Assembly: GCA_013043705.1 (NCBI GenBank)
Contig: JABDNS010000070.1
Location: 1 to 46,241, forward strand
Source: Pseudomonadales bacterium
GTDB taxonomy: Bacteria; Pseudomonadota; Gammaproteobacteria; Pseudomonadales; UBA7434
Direction of reading: 5' to 3'
DNA: 46,241 nt
A model generated the notes under the pieces. The model was not told the origin of the DNA. It saw only the letters and a program-made list of their open reading frames with translations, and made no database searches. Shown one piece after another: positions 44,390-46,241 of this stretch (positions within the stretch are counted from its first letter, which is position 1; each line of letters starts with the position of its first letter). Both the position numbers and the translations under genes were made by a program.

Positions 44390-45853
44390 ATGAGCGAACA
44401 ATTTATTGAACTGGAAACCGATTATCTTGTTGTAGGCAGCGGTGCCATGGGCATGGCCTTTGTGGACGTGCTGTTGCAAGAGAGTGATGCCGACGTAATT
44501 ATGGTGGACCGCTACGGCAAACCCGGTGGCCATTGGAACGTTGCCTACCCGTTCGTGACACTGCACCAGCCCTCTGCTTTTTATGGCGTGAGCTCTCGCA
44601 AGCTGGGCAAAGACCTGATTAACCAGGTCGGTAAAAACAAGGGCCTGTACGAGTTAGCTTCCGGCGCCGAGGTGAGCGCGTACTTCGACGACGTAATGAA
44701 CGAAGACTTCCTGCCCACCGGCCGCGTGCACTATTATCCTATGTGCGACTACACGGGTAACTTCGAGCAGGACGATTCGGCTAATTACACATTTACCTCA
44801 AAAACCTCGGGCAAGCATTACCGCGTGAAGGCGCGCAACAAAATCGTTAACTGCACCTATCTCACTGCATCCGTACCGGCTACACATACACCATCTTTTC
44901 CTATCGATGATGGCATACAGTTTATGCCGCTGAACAATTTGGTCAGCGTAGAAAAACCCCCCGAGGGCTACACAGTTATCGGTGGCGGAAAAACCGGTAT
45001 CGATGCCTGCTTGTGGTTGCTGGAAAACGATGTAGACCCGGACAAGATTCGCTGGATCGTACCCCGCGATGCCTGGTTACTCGACAGGCGCAACACGCAG
45101 CCAGGGCAGCAGTTTTTTGAACATTCAATTGGCACCCAGGCTAAACAGTTCGAGGCTATTGCTGCAGCCGAATCAATTCCCGACTTGTTCGATCGCCTTG
45201 AAGCAGGCGGTGTGCTGGTAAGGATAGATAAAAACACAAAGCCAAGCATGTTCCACGGCGCAACGGTTAGCCAGCAAGAACTGGAAGCGCTGCGAAAAAT
45301 TAAAAACGTGGTGCGTATGGGTCGAGTAAAAAGCCTGCAGAAGGATAAAATTGTGCTGGAACAGGGAGACATTCCCACCAGCACGCGCGAGCTGCATATA
45401 GATTGTTCCGCGCGCCTGATTAAGGATCTGTCTCCGGTGACGGTATTTAACGGCAAAGTTATTACCCCGCAAACCTTACGCTCGTACCAGCCAGTGTTCA
45501 GCGCGGCCTTAATTGCTCACGTGGAAGCAACATACGCGAACGATGATGAGAAGAATCAGATATGCACAGTGGTGCCTTTACCCAACCACGACACCGACTG
45601 GATTCGCATGCAGTTGGGCCTAATGTTGAACCAGTACAATTGGTCTAAAGATAAAGAACTTAACCAATGGATTGTTAACAATCGGCTGGATGGATTTGGC
45701 CAGGTAGTAAAAAGCGCAGACCGGGATGATGACAACAAACAGGCGATTTTAAAGCGAATGCGGGATAACGCCGTACCTGCTGTAAACAAGCTCATGCAAC
45801 TCTCCGAGCAGATCGAGGATTTGCCACCGGAGGCTGCGGCACGTTACGCTTGA
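44390..45853 (+). CDS. FAD/NAD(P)-binding flavoprotein oxidoreductase
   Basis: A 487-residue cytoplasmic protein with two nucleotide-binding folds: VVGSGAMGMAFVDVLL (FAD type GxGxxG) at about residues 15-30 and VIGGGKTGIDACLWLL at about residue 198. The segment VDRYGKPGGHWNVAYPFVTLHQP is close to flavin monooxygenase-like proteins. It lacks the full FxGxxxHxxx(Y/F) motif of classical Baeyer-Villiger enzymes, so a general flavoprotein monooxygenase or dehydrogenase is the safest call. It follows two operators, starts at ATG 44390 with GAGG 9 nt upstream, and a DUF2855 gene follows 92 nt later. Confidence 0.85.
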   Translation: MSEQFIELETDYLVVGSGAMGMAFVDVLLQESDADVIMVDRYGKPGGHWNVAYPFVTLHQPSAFYGVSSRKLGKDLINQVGKNKGLYELASGAEVSAYFDDVMNEDFLPTGRVHYYPMCDYTGNFEQDDSANYTFTSKTSGKHYRVKARNKIVNCTYLTASVPATHTPSFPIDDGIQFMPLNNLVSVEKPPEGYTVIGGGKTGIDACLWLLENDVDPDKIRWIVPRDAWLLDRRNTQPGQQFFEHSIGTQAKQFEAIAAAESIPDLFDRLEAGGVLVRIDKNTKPSMFHGATVSQQELEALRKIKNVVRMGRVKSLQKDKIVLEQGDIPTSTRELHIDCSARLIKDLSPVTVFNGKVITPQTLRSYQPVFSAALIAHVEATYANDDEKNQICTVVPLPNHDTDWIRMQLGLMLNQYNWSKDKELNQWIVNNRLDGFGQVVKSADRDDDNKQAILKRMRDNAVPAVNKLMQLSEQIEDLPPEAAARYA

Positions 45854-45945
45854 TTGCAACCGAATAACGCAATGCATTACTTTTTGGATGCAGCTTTTTA
45901 CGTGAACTTATAACCTACATCAGCCTATTTTAAGAGAGCAACCGC

Positions 45946-46241
45946 ATGAACCAATTCCAGGTTAAACAAAACAAATTTTCAGAGCACCGAGTGGTGCAAG
46001 ATAACCACGAACAGGCGCTGCAAGATGGCGAGGTAATGGCCAAGGTAGAAAGCTTTGCATTTACCGCCAACAATATTACTTATGCTGTAGCTGGCGACAT
46101 GATTGGTTACTGGAAATTTTTCCCGCCCATTGGCAACGATGCCGACGGCTGGGGAGTGATTCCGGTTTGGGGCTTTGCCGAAATAACCGAATCTAAAGTG
46201 GACGGGGTCAGCAAAGGCGACCGGCTGTTTGGCTACTGGCC
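45946..46241 (+). CDS. DUF2855 family protein, N-terminal part (partial)
   Basis: Not in the ORF track because it is cut by the right edge. ATG at 45946 gives about 98 residues, beginning MNQFQVKQNKFSEHRVV and containing ESFAFTANNITYAVAGDMIGYW, WGVIPVWGFAEI and GDRLFGYWP. This is the DUF2855 pattern, a family resembling medium-chain dehydrogenase/reductases in the N-terminal GroES-like fold. Members often sit beside flavoproteins of the kind found upstream here. Function unknown; likely an NAD(P)H-dependent reductase-like protein. Confidence 0.85.
   Translation, partial: MNQFQVKQNKFSEHRVVQDNHEQALQDGEVMAKVESFAFTANNITYAVAGDMIGYWKFFPPIGNDADGWGVIPVWGFAEITESKVDGVSKGDRLFGYW

Noticed and set aside
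1-46241. CRISPR array, prophage or integron
   Set aside because: No regularly spaced repeats, no cas, integrase or structural phage genes; the gene content is largely core chromosome.

Overview
This window reads as a chromosomal segment of a free-living, aerobic, Gram-negative gammaproteobacterium. The evidence is a full Tol-Pal envelope system next to queE, queC and a tRNA-Lys, the aspS/ruvCAB/ybgC/tolQRAB neighbourhood known from Pseudomonas and relatives, and a complete cbb3 oxidase locus. Moderate GC and an intergenic repeat of a kind I remember from marine Cellvibrionales-type genomes suggest that order; this is inference from memory and no search was run. No phage, insertion sequence, transposase or CRISPR array is visible. 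Most lines of the ORF track are antisense shadows.

Layout, left to right. (1) 1-464: partial amidohydrolase, then a terminator and tRNA-Lys with a likely promoter. (2) 0.9-12.4 kb, all on the minus strand: fmdB-like, aspS, ruvC, ruvA, ruvB, ybgC, tolQ, tolR, tolA, tolB, pal, cpoB, queE, queC. This is the conserved translation, recombination, envelope and queuosine block. yebC is missing between aspS and ruvC, and a 95-bp inverted-repeat element sits between ybgC and tolQ. (3) 13-18.5 kb, plus strand: a lysine-rich-tailed HU protein, proS, a lytic transglycosylase, a TonB-C-domain protein and selO. (4) 18.5-32.4 kb: a mixed signalling, stress and envelope region with a LEA-like lipoprotein, a membrane adenylyl cyclase, prfC, an amino acid permease, an ArsP-type permease, an Hsp20 with a near-consensus sigma-32 promoter, a patatin phospholipase, a diguanylate cyclase, a DUF442 phosphatase, the DUF4105/DUF3015 pair, and an unusual protein with a voltage-sensor fold but no recognisable selectivity filter. 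(5) 32.5-43.4 kb: metY, then the cbb3 oxidase locus ccoNOQP-ccoGHIS with a UreH-like membrane protein, preceded by a Yip1-family protein. (6) 43.6 kb to the end: a TetR regulator divergent from a flavoprotein oxidoreductase and a partial DUF2855 gene, with two matching operator palindromes between them.

How the genes work together. TolQRA with TolB, Pal and CpoB couple the proton-motive force to outer-membrane constriction. QueE and QueC make 7-deazaguanine precursors for tRNA modification. CcoGHIS load copper and assemble the CcoNOQP high-affinity oxidase. The most interesting unexplained items are the TetR/flavoprotein/DUF2855 cassette with its phased operators, the voltage-sensor protein with its non-canonical C-terminal half, and an 18-nt exact repeat placed about 90-110 nt upstream of both nucleotide cyclase genes.
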